DNA from: Cloeon dipterum
Taxonomy: Eukaryota > Arthropoda > Insecta > Ephemeroptera > Baetidae
NCBI RefSeq assembly: GCF_949628265.1
Contig: NC_088788.1
Span: 21,996,335 to 22,060,334, forward strand
Reading direction: 5' to 3'
DNA length: 64,000 nucleotides
Shown one piece after another: positions 1 to 13,400 of this stretch. The position numbers and the translations under genes are program-made. The notes under the pieces were generated by a model. The model did no database searches. It had not been told where the DNA came from and worked only from the letters and a program-made list of their open reading frames with translations. Every line of letters starts with the position of its first letter. Position 1 is the first letter of the stretch.

Positions 1-3000
1 GAAACTTCGAGCCCTTCGAAACATGTTTGCGTCAGAAATCCTCTCAGGAATTATAATAAGCCTGCAAAAATTTCCCTCTCGGCGCTTGCAAGTGTACTCT
101 GCTTTTTGCTCAGCAGTAATGGGGGGTCGTGCTTGCGCGAGGATTGATATTTTTCAAGACGACTTTCGAGGGTGCAATTTTATTTCCGCTTTTGTTTCAT
201 GCTGAAACTTCAAGCTCGTCTGAGCTTAGAGAAATCTGGAAACCATTCTAATGAAATTTTCACTTTTTCATCAACACACAAGAACCTCTTCGCTCGAATC
301 AACTAAAAAGTTTTCTCTGGCCAGCGATGCATGGAAAATTTTGTGGAGCAAGTTAATTATCTCCCTCCCGGGCCTGCTGGATTTTTGTCGCCTCAAAGTT
401 GCAAATACGAAATGCATTCTACAATCTCTACTTGGCAGACGTGCATCTGCTTATTAATACTTTTGCCAGCAACGCCTGAGTGCAAAGCTTCTTTACAAAC
501 AAGTTAATTCTGCTGCACAAACTAACTCCCGAGGGCATGTTGATCCCATATTGCTGTTTCAGTGTGCGCTGGTTGGCATAACAAAATGAATTACACACTC
601 CTATACACACACGTTGGTGCCTGATCGGACCCGACGTCATTGTCCTCAATATCGCCGATGGAAATTAATTCGCTGCATGGAACACTCCGCCGGCAGCATC
701 AATGAATATCGTAATTTTCGACCGTCGCGAGTCAACAACCTCAGTTTCTTGAGGCTGTAAGGTGGCAATGGGGGCCAACCCAAAAATTGCCGTCTTTAAA
801 GTGACTTCCTTGTCACTGTCGGCGGGCTTCCCGCGCTAAAAATACTCTCCGGCAGCGGGGTAAAGTGCACCTTTAAACTTTTGAGAAGGCGCAGAGGGTT
901 TTACTAAATCCACGCACACACGCGGAAGGGACGTGATAGCATGGATCATGCGGTATTTGACGTAAATCCGCTTTCGTAACATCATGAGACCGAAAAATAT
1001 ATTAAACAGTAGCTAAAATTAAAAGGTCTGGTGAGATTTTATCAATAATTGCAATACGAAAAATTATTTCACGGGGTATGTATTGTATGTAGATGAATGG
1101 CGTTTAACTATAAGTTTTAAAGCTGTCGTCATATATTCAATAATTTTTTAGCAAACTTTTATAACATGTATGTACATTTTTTATGGTGAGAATACACAAG
1201 AAACAATAAAATCGCTATTTAATACTACTCTTTTTGGCTGATATTTCGTTGCACTTCAGCTTACTCTATATACACAGCTCTACACTAATACAGTTAATAT
1301 CAGACAAATAAAATTATGAAAGGGCTCATTGAACAAAATAAATTTTTGAAAAAGAAGGATAGATAATTGGGATAATGCACAATTTAATTTTACAATATTC
1401 GTCGTTATAACAATTGTGTTTTTATCACTCACACGTGCCATCTTTCATCAGCAATTTTGTCACTTTCTGGAGAGTTAAAGAAATTATACGATCCGCCGTT
1501 TGTCCCGAGCGTCCTTATCAGCGAGCTGCTGATTAATTGATGACAATTCTGCCGACAAAGCAATTTTGCACTTCTTATGTTCCTTCTCGTATAGCTTCAT
1601 GAAGTGGCTTGCGTGGCGCAAATTACGCCAAAATTGCAGAAGAAAGCCATATCTAACCCGACCCGCGAAAAGCTGCTGACGCCAGCGCGAGCTGACGAGC
1701 CTATTAATTTGATCAACTTCAAAGGGGGCTCCTAATGCACTCGGCTTGATATATACACACACACTGCTGGCTGACGCTAGAGTTTTGTTTACACGCACCC
1801 TTCGGTTATTAAATTTGGAAGAAGCTGTGTGTTTTGTTAATTTTAATCAAAGCTAATTGGGGTTTCTTGTTAAGTCTAGTCGATCTAAAAGTTGTGAATT
1901 TGGTTTTTAATTAAAGATAAACTATTTTCAGATAAGTTAAGACTATTTTTAAACTTGAATGCTTGCTCAGACCTTTCTTTATTGGCAAGGTAATTTATTT
2001 CTGAAATACTGTAATCACAAGATCTATTTTTTAGTCATTTTACTAATCGATTGCAAGGTATAATTTCAATCTGGTGCATGGATTTTGAAAGACTGGTGAG
2101 ATTCTCAACAAATCATTAACAGCGTGTCAGATTCAATTTTGAACAGATGTATTTTGAGCCTCGAATTTGTGCAACCAGCCTAGCCATAATACTTAGTCAT
2201 CTTTTCCGCGCTGATTTACCAATTTAGCAAGCTAATCTTGAGCAATTTAGCGCTGCTATTTTTGCTTCAGCAAAAAAATCCCCCTAAGAGCCTTTTAACA
2301 TTTATTACCATTGGCTGGTGGCAAATCTCTCTTGCGCGAGAAACTCAGTGTGTTTTGGTTTTACGAGTAAGCCATCTCACCGCTAGCATCCTGTCGATAT
2401 TATGTTTTACCCCACTGAGGTTTCCTGCTAGCCCCAGGTAACGCTATTCAGATCAAGGTCGCACCTTTAAATGCCCATTGTATGTGCTGCTTGATACATC
2501 CTCTGCTGCTGATCACCTTTCCTCCCCTATGGAAAGTTTTTACCTTTTAAATCCAACGTCATTCCGCAGGTGGTAGTTGCTTTTGTGGATGTTCCAGCAG
2601 AGTTCAAAGACCTCTGAATTGATCATTTTTCTATTGATTGCCAGATAAAAATCTTTGGCACAGCTGTTGGACGTTCCCTTAAAATTTACTTTAGAGAGTT
2701 TCTCGCAACAAACATCAAAAGGCGAAGTCATTTTAAAAATATACAGTAATCTCTGCAAGTATTGATCAACTTTATCGCATTGCTTTACAATAAGAGAGGC
2801 ACTGCCCGCTGTGCCCTCTTATGTAAATTTAGACGCAGCGCCTCGTAATGTTATAATTTTTAATGAAGCTGAAACTTGCAATTGAGAAGCCACCATGCTC
2901 TTCAAGCGAAGCAAACGACACGCTTATATAAAGTGACCACGGTATACCCAAGAGGCAACCTTTTCGTTGCTAACGTGATATAAATATTATGTCCACCAAC

Positions 3001-6000
3001 GCTGCATTATATTCTGAACATAAAAATACTCAAACTGTAAATATGGCCAACGCAAATCATATTGATCGGGGCAAAATTAGAAGGATGAGCAGGCTGACGA
3101 TTCTAAAAGAAGAGCGATGCAATGCCCACGTCATCTAAGTCAAGGCTCACCACTATTTAGCTTATCAGGCGTTTAATTCTATACTGCTGAGGAGAAGTGA
3201 GTAAGTATAAACTCGCACAACTCGACGCCATTCTCTTATTAGTCTAATGAATAATTGCCATCATTGTCTCACTGAACGAGGAGGCGCGTATTTAAATAAG
3301 TGTTGGCTGGTGTCCTGCGTTCACGTTTTTCTCTTCTGATTATCTGCGCAATAAAACGTGACCCAGAATTAACTCTTGTTATTCAAATGCTTTTTCTTTG
3401 TTCTCCCGTGTCGATGGATGTAATTATCGGCAGGTATGGTATGACATAAATAGGGGGCTCAATTTGTGTGATGAATTTTAGAGTGGCTGCTTCATGAATG
3501 CCTTTTGCATTAATTTCGCTTGACGAGCGTGATTTAGTTTACTCACAAGAATTTAAACATAAACTTTTTAAAAATAATTGTTAAGTAGTAATATCCATGT
3601 TTGGTTTCAGGTATAGCGCTAGACGATGATTTTTATTTGAAGAACAGAGAGGAATATTATAATAGCAGTGTTGCTTTTGCGTCAGTGGAATTTTTATTTG
3701 AGTATTTTATGTAGATTGGGGAGAAATTTAAACCTTAACAATTGACAAAAAATGTAGAATATGCCACATCTAAATATGCTGCATCTAAATAATTCCGAAA
3801 CAAAATTTGTCGAATTCTACAGTTGAACCGGCATTTACTCTATATCCCCTACGGACCAAATTCGACAAAAATAATTAACTCTCATTCTATCTGCCAAATC
3901 ACGATTCAAGAGCTAAAATTGAGCCGAGAAGTGATGAAACACGCTTAAGCATAAACTATGAATTGAACGAAAAATATTATTAACCGAGTTACATTTTGGA
4001 CATAATATGGGCAAAATATTCAATAACCGAGCATCTCCGCTCCGGACGTAATATTAAACACGCATAAAGTCGTCAGCGGCGACCTTGTGATTTTAAATAA
4101 TCTCGCCAACCAAGCGTTCCACCGTCAAACAAGGTTTTTTGGAGCGCATCATCGTCGTTGAGCAGCTGAGCCGTCAATTTGCACTCATCCACTTAAAAAC
4201 GCAAATCTCGCCCGTGACCCTGAACGGTGTCAAAAGGTTACAAGCAGTGATGCGGGTGGCGGCAGCTGCTTTTTTTTCTTTTAACAAACTCCCCGTCGGT
4301 CAAACTAATGGTTAATCGTCGCGCGCGCCAGTGGCAGAGCAGAATTAATGCTCTATTTTCGTCCGCCGGCCACTCAATCTCTAAAATGTTGCACTGTACT
4401 CTTAAGAGCGTGTGGTGTGTACACTCAAACTCGATTTGATGAACACTGATTTGAGCACTGACGTTTCGCAGCAGGCTAAAACCCCAGGTAGTTTAGGTGT
4501 CACATACCGGCAGAAAAGAAAAAGAACTGTTGGCCTCAAATTGGGACTAAATTTTTAGGTTCATCCCTGCATATTCTGAACGAGAATAAACTGAATGAAT
4601 TGACACTGTAAATATTATAATAATTAATTATTAATTCAAATTTTTTATATTTTGAGTTATTGTAATTGCCGCATAAGCGTTTATGTGAGTATATCAATAT
4701 ACAATTACTGACCATGATCCGTGATCTTCTTCTATAGCAGTTAAGGTGAAATACTAGAGGGGTTGACAACCGCGCCAACTTAATTCATCGATGATAAATA
4801 GGGATATCATGAAAATTTAAATGCTTTTCACCTTAAGATATTATTTATTATTCAGCAGACCTTGATATTCAGCAGACAGTTTCAGATGCAGTTAGCAATT
4901 CACGCCACTTTTCAGTGGAACTTATTATTTACTTTAATTTTCAAACATTTTTGCTAAATTATTTTTCAGAGAGTTTGATTGCATTCAATACAAAATTATA
5001 ATTTTATTGCTTATAGCAGAGTTAAATTTCTTGTATCTTACTTAAAGAATAAATTTTGAAAAAAATAAATTTTTAGCGTTTTAAAGGAGGAAATTCTCCG
5101 TCAGATGCAGGTCAGATGTTAGTTGCGAAACGTAAATTTCGCCTGTGAATTCCCCAAACGCCAAAATTTAAACCCCTTACAGCTGGAAACTCCCACAAGA
5201 CCCGCATACAAGGACAAGGCACCATTCCTGAGCGAGGTTAAAATCAAAGCACCAATCAGACCGCGCTCAAATAATAGTAATTGGATCTCTGGCTCTGGAG
5301 GGACGCAACCAGAATATGGTGGCGAAATGACTGTCAAATGCAAATTTTCTTCGTGGAACAAAGATAAACAAAATAATTTTCCAAGCGCTTATTTCCCCGT
5401 CGCCCGTGGGAATTTTCGCTTAGGCCAGCAGCAGTGAAGTTAGTTGTCCCATCAACCAAAATCATTGACGCTTCCGAGAAGCGCGTGCTGCTGCCGATTT
5501 GGCCGGTGGCCAGCCCTCACGGACGGACACAGAGTCACGTTGCACCCCCCTCGAGGGTGGACCAGACCTTCTCGATAACTCGTTTCGCCCCCAGCAACCG
5601 TCACTGCCAGAAATAAATGGATTTCATTGGTACACAAAAATGCTGAGAGCCAACACACTCACACGCGGAAACCTGGAGAGCTGTTGGGTTATTCCCGGCG
5701 GTCTTGTGTCTCTGTGTGCGGAGAGCAGGAAATCCCTCGTTATACCCAACTCTGGTCCCAAAATTTATTTTGGTTCTTTGGTCCTGATTGGAGCTCTGCT
5801 ATAGCGTGGTGTTCTTGGTGCGGTGATGAGGAAATGCTTCGTTATGAAATATTGTTTATCGTCGTCGCTCCAGTTGATCTATATATAACAGAGGCGATGT
5901 CTTCGTATCGTAATTAGAAACTTGATAATTGGCAAAGGTGATGTCTAGAATGGAAATATTATCTTTCTATACAGGCATGTTTTCCCACATATATATAGTC

Positions 6001-9000
6001 AGAAGTGAGTGCTGTTTATTTATTAAAAATCATTTTATTAACAGTTGCGTGCTTAAAAAAATAAATGATTCATGAGTAAACTAGCACGATTAACGCAATT
6101 TTTTGTCCCCATGGTGTCCATGAAGGTCTACATTAATTATTTGTAACACGTGTGAAACATTAATTGAGTAGTAATTATACAATTCTGAACTGCAAAACGA
6201 ATGTACACAAATAAATATATTTAATTACAAGTTAACGTACTTAAGCAAACACTTAAATTCTCTAGCACGAGCCAAAATTCATTTAACTTGACTGCAACGC
6301 CACACCTTGTGTTTATTTACAATGGTGGCTTGTTATTATCTTTCGTGTGTGATCCAGCCAGGCTGGCACTTTTAGATCAGTAAATGTTTCTACGTTAATT
6401 TTAGCTTGCACGTTGTTCTGCTAATCTAATTGTAAGCTAGCTGAGTCCTGGGACAACTTTTTTAATTAAGTATAAGTGACCGAGCAAATAAGGCAACCAC
6501 AGTGCGCAGTCACGTTTGTGTTGCCCCTTTGTTTATTTATTTACTTGTTGGATATTGAACTTACGCTTTTTTTGATTCGATAAAAGGATAGAAGTTATCG
6601 AGTGTACATTCACTCGACATTTTATCCGGAGTGCAATAGAATTGTTCGCTTGTGTTGTAAGCGACGGTGAATTAATGACTTTGGCAACTGCGTCAGTGGA
6701 GCTGACAAACTGCATCCCCGACTGCTGACGTAGAAGGCAGCCTTTATATATGTAAACTGCTGATATTTGTATCTAGGTTGGAAAATAAAGGTTGTTGAAA
6801 CATTTCAAAGTGACGAGCAAAAGTGTGCCTAATTTTCAACTGTGGTCCACGTGATTATGTACATATTCCATTCATCGCATTCTTAAAATTAATCCCTAAA
6901 GGGGCTCAGAAAAAACGGAAAAAACTAATAATCGCAACAGCATTCTTATTTCATGATACATTTTTTTTACAAAAAATCCCTTGATTTATGACATTGTAGT
7001 TATTGCAATCAAAATCAACAACAAAATAGGAAAATTGTGACTATATTATTAAAAAAAATTACATTTTAGTCTACTAAAGATGATTTTTACTTCAAGTAAA
7101 CACGGGAGGTGTATATCTCTAAAGCTTAGACGCTAAATGAACAAACTTAAGATATTTTTCTCGCTTTCCCGAAACCCATTTAAAATGTACATCTTGGCTA
7201 TGCGCTAGTGTTTTGGTCCATCCACGTGGGGCCTAGCTCCTGTTTCGTCCCACGCGCGCTGCTCCAATTTATTTACACCTGATGCCTTAGCAGCTTGACA
7301 ACTGGGTGTTTTTATCGTTACAAGCATGGTGCCCAACACTTCGCTTCCATTATATTTGCACACCGCAGCTTTTCTGGGAAAGCTGCTTGTTAGCTTGTCC
7401 CTTTATCGGCATTTTTGTCATCCATAGGCTCAGGCCTAAAGTGCTATTCATCGCATTAGCAAATTTACAATTTGCACAACGCGCTTTGTTCTGCTGCAAT
7501 ATTCGGATGCTGTGAAACTTGGAACGCACTCAAGTTAAATTAACCCAACGCTCCTATTGTGTGCTACGCTATAGATACATTATACAATAACCAAATAATG
7601 CCGTGTCTTTCATTTGATACTTAAATTTTGAGCAGTTATTTTTATGATTGCTTTGTAAAAGACATTCCAAACATTGAACTACCTTACATGCTGGCAAAAA
7701 ACCGTGGATTTGGGTGTATCAAGAATAAAGACTAACGATATGCCTTTATTTATAAATTATCTCTGGTCATATTTCAATTGTTTCGTCTCGATTACTAAAT
7801 AAATATTAGTACTAAAGTGTAACTTTTGTAAACATCTCATAAATGCTATTTATGGTGAAACAAATAGATTGCCAATTAATCTGTCCATCACAATTTCTGG
7901 TAAAAAAAAATAAATTTCAATATATTTTAACATAATTAGACTGTGACCCATGACCTTGGAATGTTTGACCACCAACCACTTCCTATTAAGTTTTTTAATG
8001 GCTTTTTATTTTATCTTATCTAGGGAGCTTAGATTAAGCGATCATGTTGTCAACCACATTTAAACCAGAAAACCACAGCTGTACGAGATGAGAAAAAGTT
8101 GCGTTTGAAATAAAACAAAAAGAATAAAAGTTTTGGCAGAATGCGTCCGATGGCAAGAAATGCCTTTTTGCACAATTAAATAGGCAATTGAATTATTTCA
8201 AAATGGGAGATTTAGAGAAATGAAGTAATTAATTACTTCTATGAAAATTCCAAAGGAATATTAGAAAGTATAGGACGAGAAAATTGCTGATCAATGAATG
8301 ACAAAATTATTTTTTGCATCCTTAAAAAATTTAAAAAACTCCTTTTTCTGATTCCCCAATTGTCACATTTATACCATTTATCTGTTAGATAACCTGCTAA
8401 ATTGCACCCTTTGTTCTCCGTTGTACTTCCGAGTCACAACTGAACTTAAATCAGCTATATTATCTTTGGCATTCCGCCTGCTAGCTAGCAGGGTCATTAC
8501 ACGTTCGAAACAACACAACTCTCAAAATACAACGTGCGGACGTGCGTTTTCCTCAGTGCTTGAATCCGTCGAATCCGATTTTCCAAAGAAAAACAAACAC
8601 CCACAAACTGGAACAATACAAATCCAGATGCTGATGTAACACTCGCCGCTGGTTACTCGAGCAGCGCATCACGTATGCTAATAAGTGTTTAGTCTCGTTT
8701 TTCCGCCTCAGTGTTCATCGTTGTCTTTTTTACCTGGTGCCAGCAGGCAAGGACGTCGTCGGAATGAGCGAGCAAAACACTGTAAATCAAGGCGCCGACC
8801 GCCGACCGGTTCGAGCACGCCACGACGTAGGCCCTATGAAAATGTGCGAAAACGCTTTTGAGGTCCGAGTAAAATCATCCCACTCGCCAAAGCACGTGGC
8901 CGTTGCCGTGAGCAGCGTGAGCCTGAAGCCTGAAACGCAAAAAGACGCCGGCCGGCCTGGCACTTATCTTTTTAGCAGTCTGCTTTTCGTCATCTCTATT

Positions 9001-9666
9001 TGGGAAATGCGCATTTGTACTTAAAGGGAGAGACTTGTTTTCGCGTTATCACTGGAAATATTTCGCACAACAGCCTGTTCAGACCGGTTCAAGATGGTTC
9101 GTCAGACGCAAACAGCGATTATTAGCGTGATAAGCAGGAAAGTCATTTGGTGGCTGCTGTGTTTTGATTTGGACCGTGGAATACGATGTACCCGAGATAC
9201 AATATAGATGGACGCAAATTTGCCGACGCGCACTTAAGTGATGCAAGAACGACGAAAAATAACAAGACCTATTTTTTCGAGTCCAAGATTAGATGTGTTT
9301 ACTGTGCGAAAATTCAATTTTATCTTAAATGCAAACAAAACACGCGACGTTCTACTCTATCGGATACGTTTGTTAGTCTGAATCTACCTTTCATTTGAGT
9401 GACAGTTTTGAAGATTTGAAGCCTCGAAAACTATAGTTTATTCTCGAGGTTTATTAAAATATTAGGTTAACTAACATAGAAAATTATGAAAAGCATGTTG
9501 CGATTTTGATCGGCTCGATTAGAATTGATTTATCAGTTGTTTTCATTTACTAACCATCAGTGTGAGCAAAAAGGAAGTTCGATGTGATATCAATAACGCC
9601 AGGCTGATCAAGTTTACACTTATTTCATTGTTAGATTAATTAAAAACACAGATAGATCATTTATTT
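1..9666. other. Gene-free AT-rich stretch
   Basis: I find no convincing gene here. Open frames on both strands are short, mostly lack an ATG, have no recognisable domain, and are not bordered by paired splice sites that keep a frame. Local features are an 11-bp perfect inverted repeat (3806-3816 with 3859-3869), a TATA-like TATATAAAG near 2927 without a following coding exon, and a somewhat GC-richer patch around 8740-8970. The stretch could be intergenic, or a long upstream intron of a gene whose exons I cannot see. Confidence 0.5.
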
Positions 9667-9942
9667 AGCACCAATGGTGTACAACTGTGGCGTAGTTAAA
9701 CACTTTTTATGCATGACACGCCAATCAAATAATTTAATGTGGCAATTTCGCCGATTGCTTCATATGATATTGAGGTCATTTGGCCTAATTTGTCTTTAAA
9801 CGATCTAAACAGTTTAGAACATGTCTGCTTCTTGAAAAAAGCTTAATGTGTGTATAAGAGAACGAAAAACTGGTTTAAACGATTTAAAATCTCAAGCATA
9901 AAGAGCGTTAAATTAATCCGTAGTTGTACACCGTTAGTGTTA
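9667..9942. mobile_element. Putative MITE with imperfect terminal inverted repeats
   Basis: The left end (9667-9686, AGCACCAATGGTGTACAACT) and the right end (9922-9942) are inverted copies. Eleven bases (AGTTGTACACC) match perfectly and about 17 of 20 match overall. The roughly 235 bp between them is AT-rich and has no open frame of note. Size and structure fit a miniature inverted-repeat element. I could not define a clean target-site duplication, so the superfamily is unassigned and the exact ends are uncertain. Confidence 0.4.
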
Positions 9943-10100
9943 CAAAAATAATCTTTCAAAAACCATAAATAAATGTAATTATCATAATATCAACATCTTG
10001 CAGTGATTTAAAAAAGAGAAGCTTGACTTTTAACAGACCGACTGATTAAATAATTAACCGATGTAACCAATCAACTCAAAATGTCCTATTTTTTATTTAA

Positions 10101-10427
10101 TATCTTATATATGGAATTGCATCATGCTTGGATCCATCTATATCGCAGTTGGTCACTATGTTACAGGAGTTCGGAGGTCGCATACTGACGGCGTTCGACC
10201 CCAATCGGATCTTCATGCACCAAAAAGAGGCCCCCGTCCAGCCCCCGCTAGCTCAGTTAGATGAGACCTTCGAAGATGGTGAGTATTTGTTCGCCAACCC
10301 CCGCTTTGTACCCTCTCCTTTAAACTCAGACACTCCTTTCAACCGTCTGACGCAAAACTGCTGCGCGACGGTTGCCTGGGAATCCGTTTCAGAGCCCAAA
10401 ACTTTTAGGCAGAAATGTTATTATTAA
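10101..10427 (+). pseudogene. Isolated exon-like open frame of unknown identity
   Basis: A frame open from 10101 to the stop at 10425-10427 reads like real coding sequence in its first half: codons are rich in G/C at third positions, unlike the AT-rich surroundings, and the peptide includes FGGRILTAFDPNRIFMHQ and PVQPPLAQLDETFEDG. A consensus splice donor (G|GTGAGT) follows at 10278/10279, and possible acceptors end at 10148 and 10166. The first in-frame ATG is at 10158. I do not recognise the family and see no partner exons nearby. It may be one exon of a gene with very long introns, an upstream exon of something outside the window, or a relic of a mobile element. I typed it as a pseudogene only because a complete gene cannot be built. 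Confidence 0.3.
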
Positions 10428-13400
10428 TATTCCCTACCGACGTAGCTCTGCTATATGGTCTCAAAGGCTTCTGAAGTGGACCCGGAATATATCAATTCGA
10501 AAAGCACAAGTGGCCTGGCTTTATCAAATAAAGCTCCTCGTTGCCAGCAGCGGCGGCTTGCTGCGTGCTCTTCAGATCAAATTTTCAATGGAGGCGTTCC
10601 ATATTTGGACGCGAGCAAATAAATAGTCTCGTGCTTGTGGGGCCTGTGATTACGTGAGTATTTGCCCTCGCTAAAGATAAGGAGGAAAAATTGCATATGC
10701 CTCTGGGGCGCAGGTGAGGATTACAGAGGATGTATTGTGCAGAAGTTGGCGAAAATATTACTACATGGAGGCTAATGGGCGTCTCTGCTGTTAATTTCGC
10801 ATTCAATGTGCCGTTCATTGACTCGTAATTTGCTCCACTTTCAGTTCTTCAGAATGAATATATTCGCTAACTAATATGCGAGACACGTGGTTGGCTATTT
10901 TTAATTTAGACCTTCGGAAACTTATTGCTCAATTTGACTTCCTCTTCGCTGAGGCAGTGTTAAATGGCTTTAAAATTTTGGCACCAATTTATCCTTCTTA
11001 ATGAAACGACGACTCTATTTAAATTGCGCAAAATTTGCCAAAAGTCCTCAATTAATCATCCACGTTCATTCATATCTGGGCCCAAATGTTACGATTGTGT
11101 AGCAAATTGTATTGGCATGCGACAAACGACCATGCCTCTCTTGTCCTCTATCAAACTTTTTAACGGGCAGCTGCCGCAAAATCCGGCAAGGGTTTCAATT
11201 TGTTTGTTTGCTCTCTCTTGCGTCAGGCGCTATAACATAATCGCGAGCGGAGTGCGGTGGTGTGTTTTTAGCTGATGCAATATGCCAGCCATTCGAACCG
11301 CGCGCGCCTGACCCATGCATGTACAGGGTGCAACAACCCCCCTGCTGGGCTTCCTTCCGTTTGAATTTACTCTGTTTAGCCGCAGTCGGTATAGAAAGCT
11401 CGCGTGTTTACCCCCCAACAAAACAGCATCTGTATAAAAAGTAATAAGGAATACGCCTGAAAGGGTTCCAGACAGTAAAAAATGGTTGCGCAGCGTGCTC
11501 AGCGGACAATTTCCTTAATTGTGTATTATCAAAATGTATCTTGGTTGCCAAATGGGTTTGTTTTTTAACTTTGCATTTTAAATAATACATTTCTACAGGA
11601 TGTTTCACAAACAGTGCTCAATTTTTAGCGCAATGAGAAAGTGTATCGATTTTACATTAATTCCCGCAAACATTTAGCCTGCAATTAATAGAAATTGTCA
11701 AGCATTTGCGCATCCTTTTAACATTGAATGGCCATTAGCAATGACTCTCCATTGACCGCTTGATGTATTTTCCAATTAAACTCGGACATTTTATTGCATC
11801 AAACAAGATTCTGTTAATTATTTACTAGTGCGTGCGCTGCTCGTCGTGCTTAAAGAAGACTTTTATTGGCCTGTGGATGTAGAGCGTTCAAGACAATGAC
11901 AACACCAATTATCGCGCGTCGGTTTCATTGACTCTTAGAGCCCCGAGAGCCAGATAGAAACTGTATGTTTAACATCATACGTGCATATTATGTGCTTCAA
12001 CATTCATAGAGATGCAGCCAAAGTGATTAACATCGTGGTTTGGAGCTACACGCAAATGGTGTGGTGGAGTTTAATTGGCTCTCGCATTCTGCAGGTCTGG
12101 TGTGTGTAATTGCTTGAGTTGCATGGGAGTGTCAACTTTTTATACAGTGTGTTGACTCTGATGGATGTGCGCAATACTGGCGTTTGCTTTTTACAAGAAT
12201 GTAATATTTATTTGTTTTCAAACCACGCGACTTTGAAATTTACCAAGTGCAACGATGGGGGTTAATCATTTTATTTCATCCATTTTAATTTTATTTTGTT
12301 ATAGTAGTTCTGTTGTTGCTATGCTATAGTTTCGAGCTAGAGATTTTAAGGGCTCCAAGCTGTAATTTGTTATCTCCATTTTCGTGCCTTTATTTAAGAA
12401 TAATTTAAAATGAATGTTTGTTTGCATCACAGCAAAGTTAAATAGTTTTAATGTTTTCTAATTCCTTTTTTTTAACAATTTTGAGCCCTGCTGGCAGAAG
12501 CGACGAAATTTTAATTTATTTTATTACTCGTCATATAAATTGTGCTCTGCTGTGACGATAAACCGAGTCATTTACATGTGGTACAGTTAAAACACCAACA
12601 CCAGTATAACCTGACTAGTGCAAAATAACATGAGTCACTCGGAATTTTATCTTATTAAACCAAAGCACACTCACACCACTATGTTGTAAAGGCGAAAACA
12701 CGCGATTTCAAGTAAATGCAGTGTGATAATGTGTAAGGAAACCGTTTCCTTACATCTCACTTGTTTGCTCACGTTTTGTGTTGATAATGAGAATGGCGCC
12801 GAAATCAGACAATCTTTTGTTAAAAAAATTGTGCGCGCGGCTAACGAACTGTCAACGATTTTGTGCCGATTCAGCTATCTCGAGCGCTTTCTTCCTTTGT
12901 TTTAGCAACAAGGGTGTTTGCATTATACAAATATGCGCGCGTAACTTTTACGTCCGCTCATTGATACAATTTATGCGTACATATCTGCAAAAGATAATGG
13001 AATAAAGGCCACTTTATTTTCCGCCCTTCTTTGTTTGCAAGATGTACTTGCAGCCGAAATATGAGCAGACAATAAAATCTTCAGAGCACTGAACTAAACC
13101 ATTTGTTTCAACACGCAGTAAAATGCTGTGTTTTTCAACTTTATCGTATATAGCAATTCGTTGGTTTCGTCGTCTGGCACGTACACTCGTGAAACTTTCC
13201 ACTTGTATGGTCGCTGCTAAACTACATATTTTAAAGGGAGGTCTGCGTTCTCCAAACTTCAAATTTCCAAGTCTTAAACGCTCTAAAATACAAATTTTTC
13301 AAGTAACACAAGACACGCATTATTGAAAAACAAGTAGATGAAATTCCACTTTCTTCTTAAGAAATTTATAGAATTTCCTTGTTGTTAAGATTTCAGAGCG

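Noticed and set aside
2927-2940. TATA-like box
   Set aside because: No initiator, exon or gene follows; expected by chance in AT-rich DNA.
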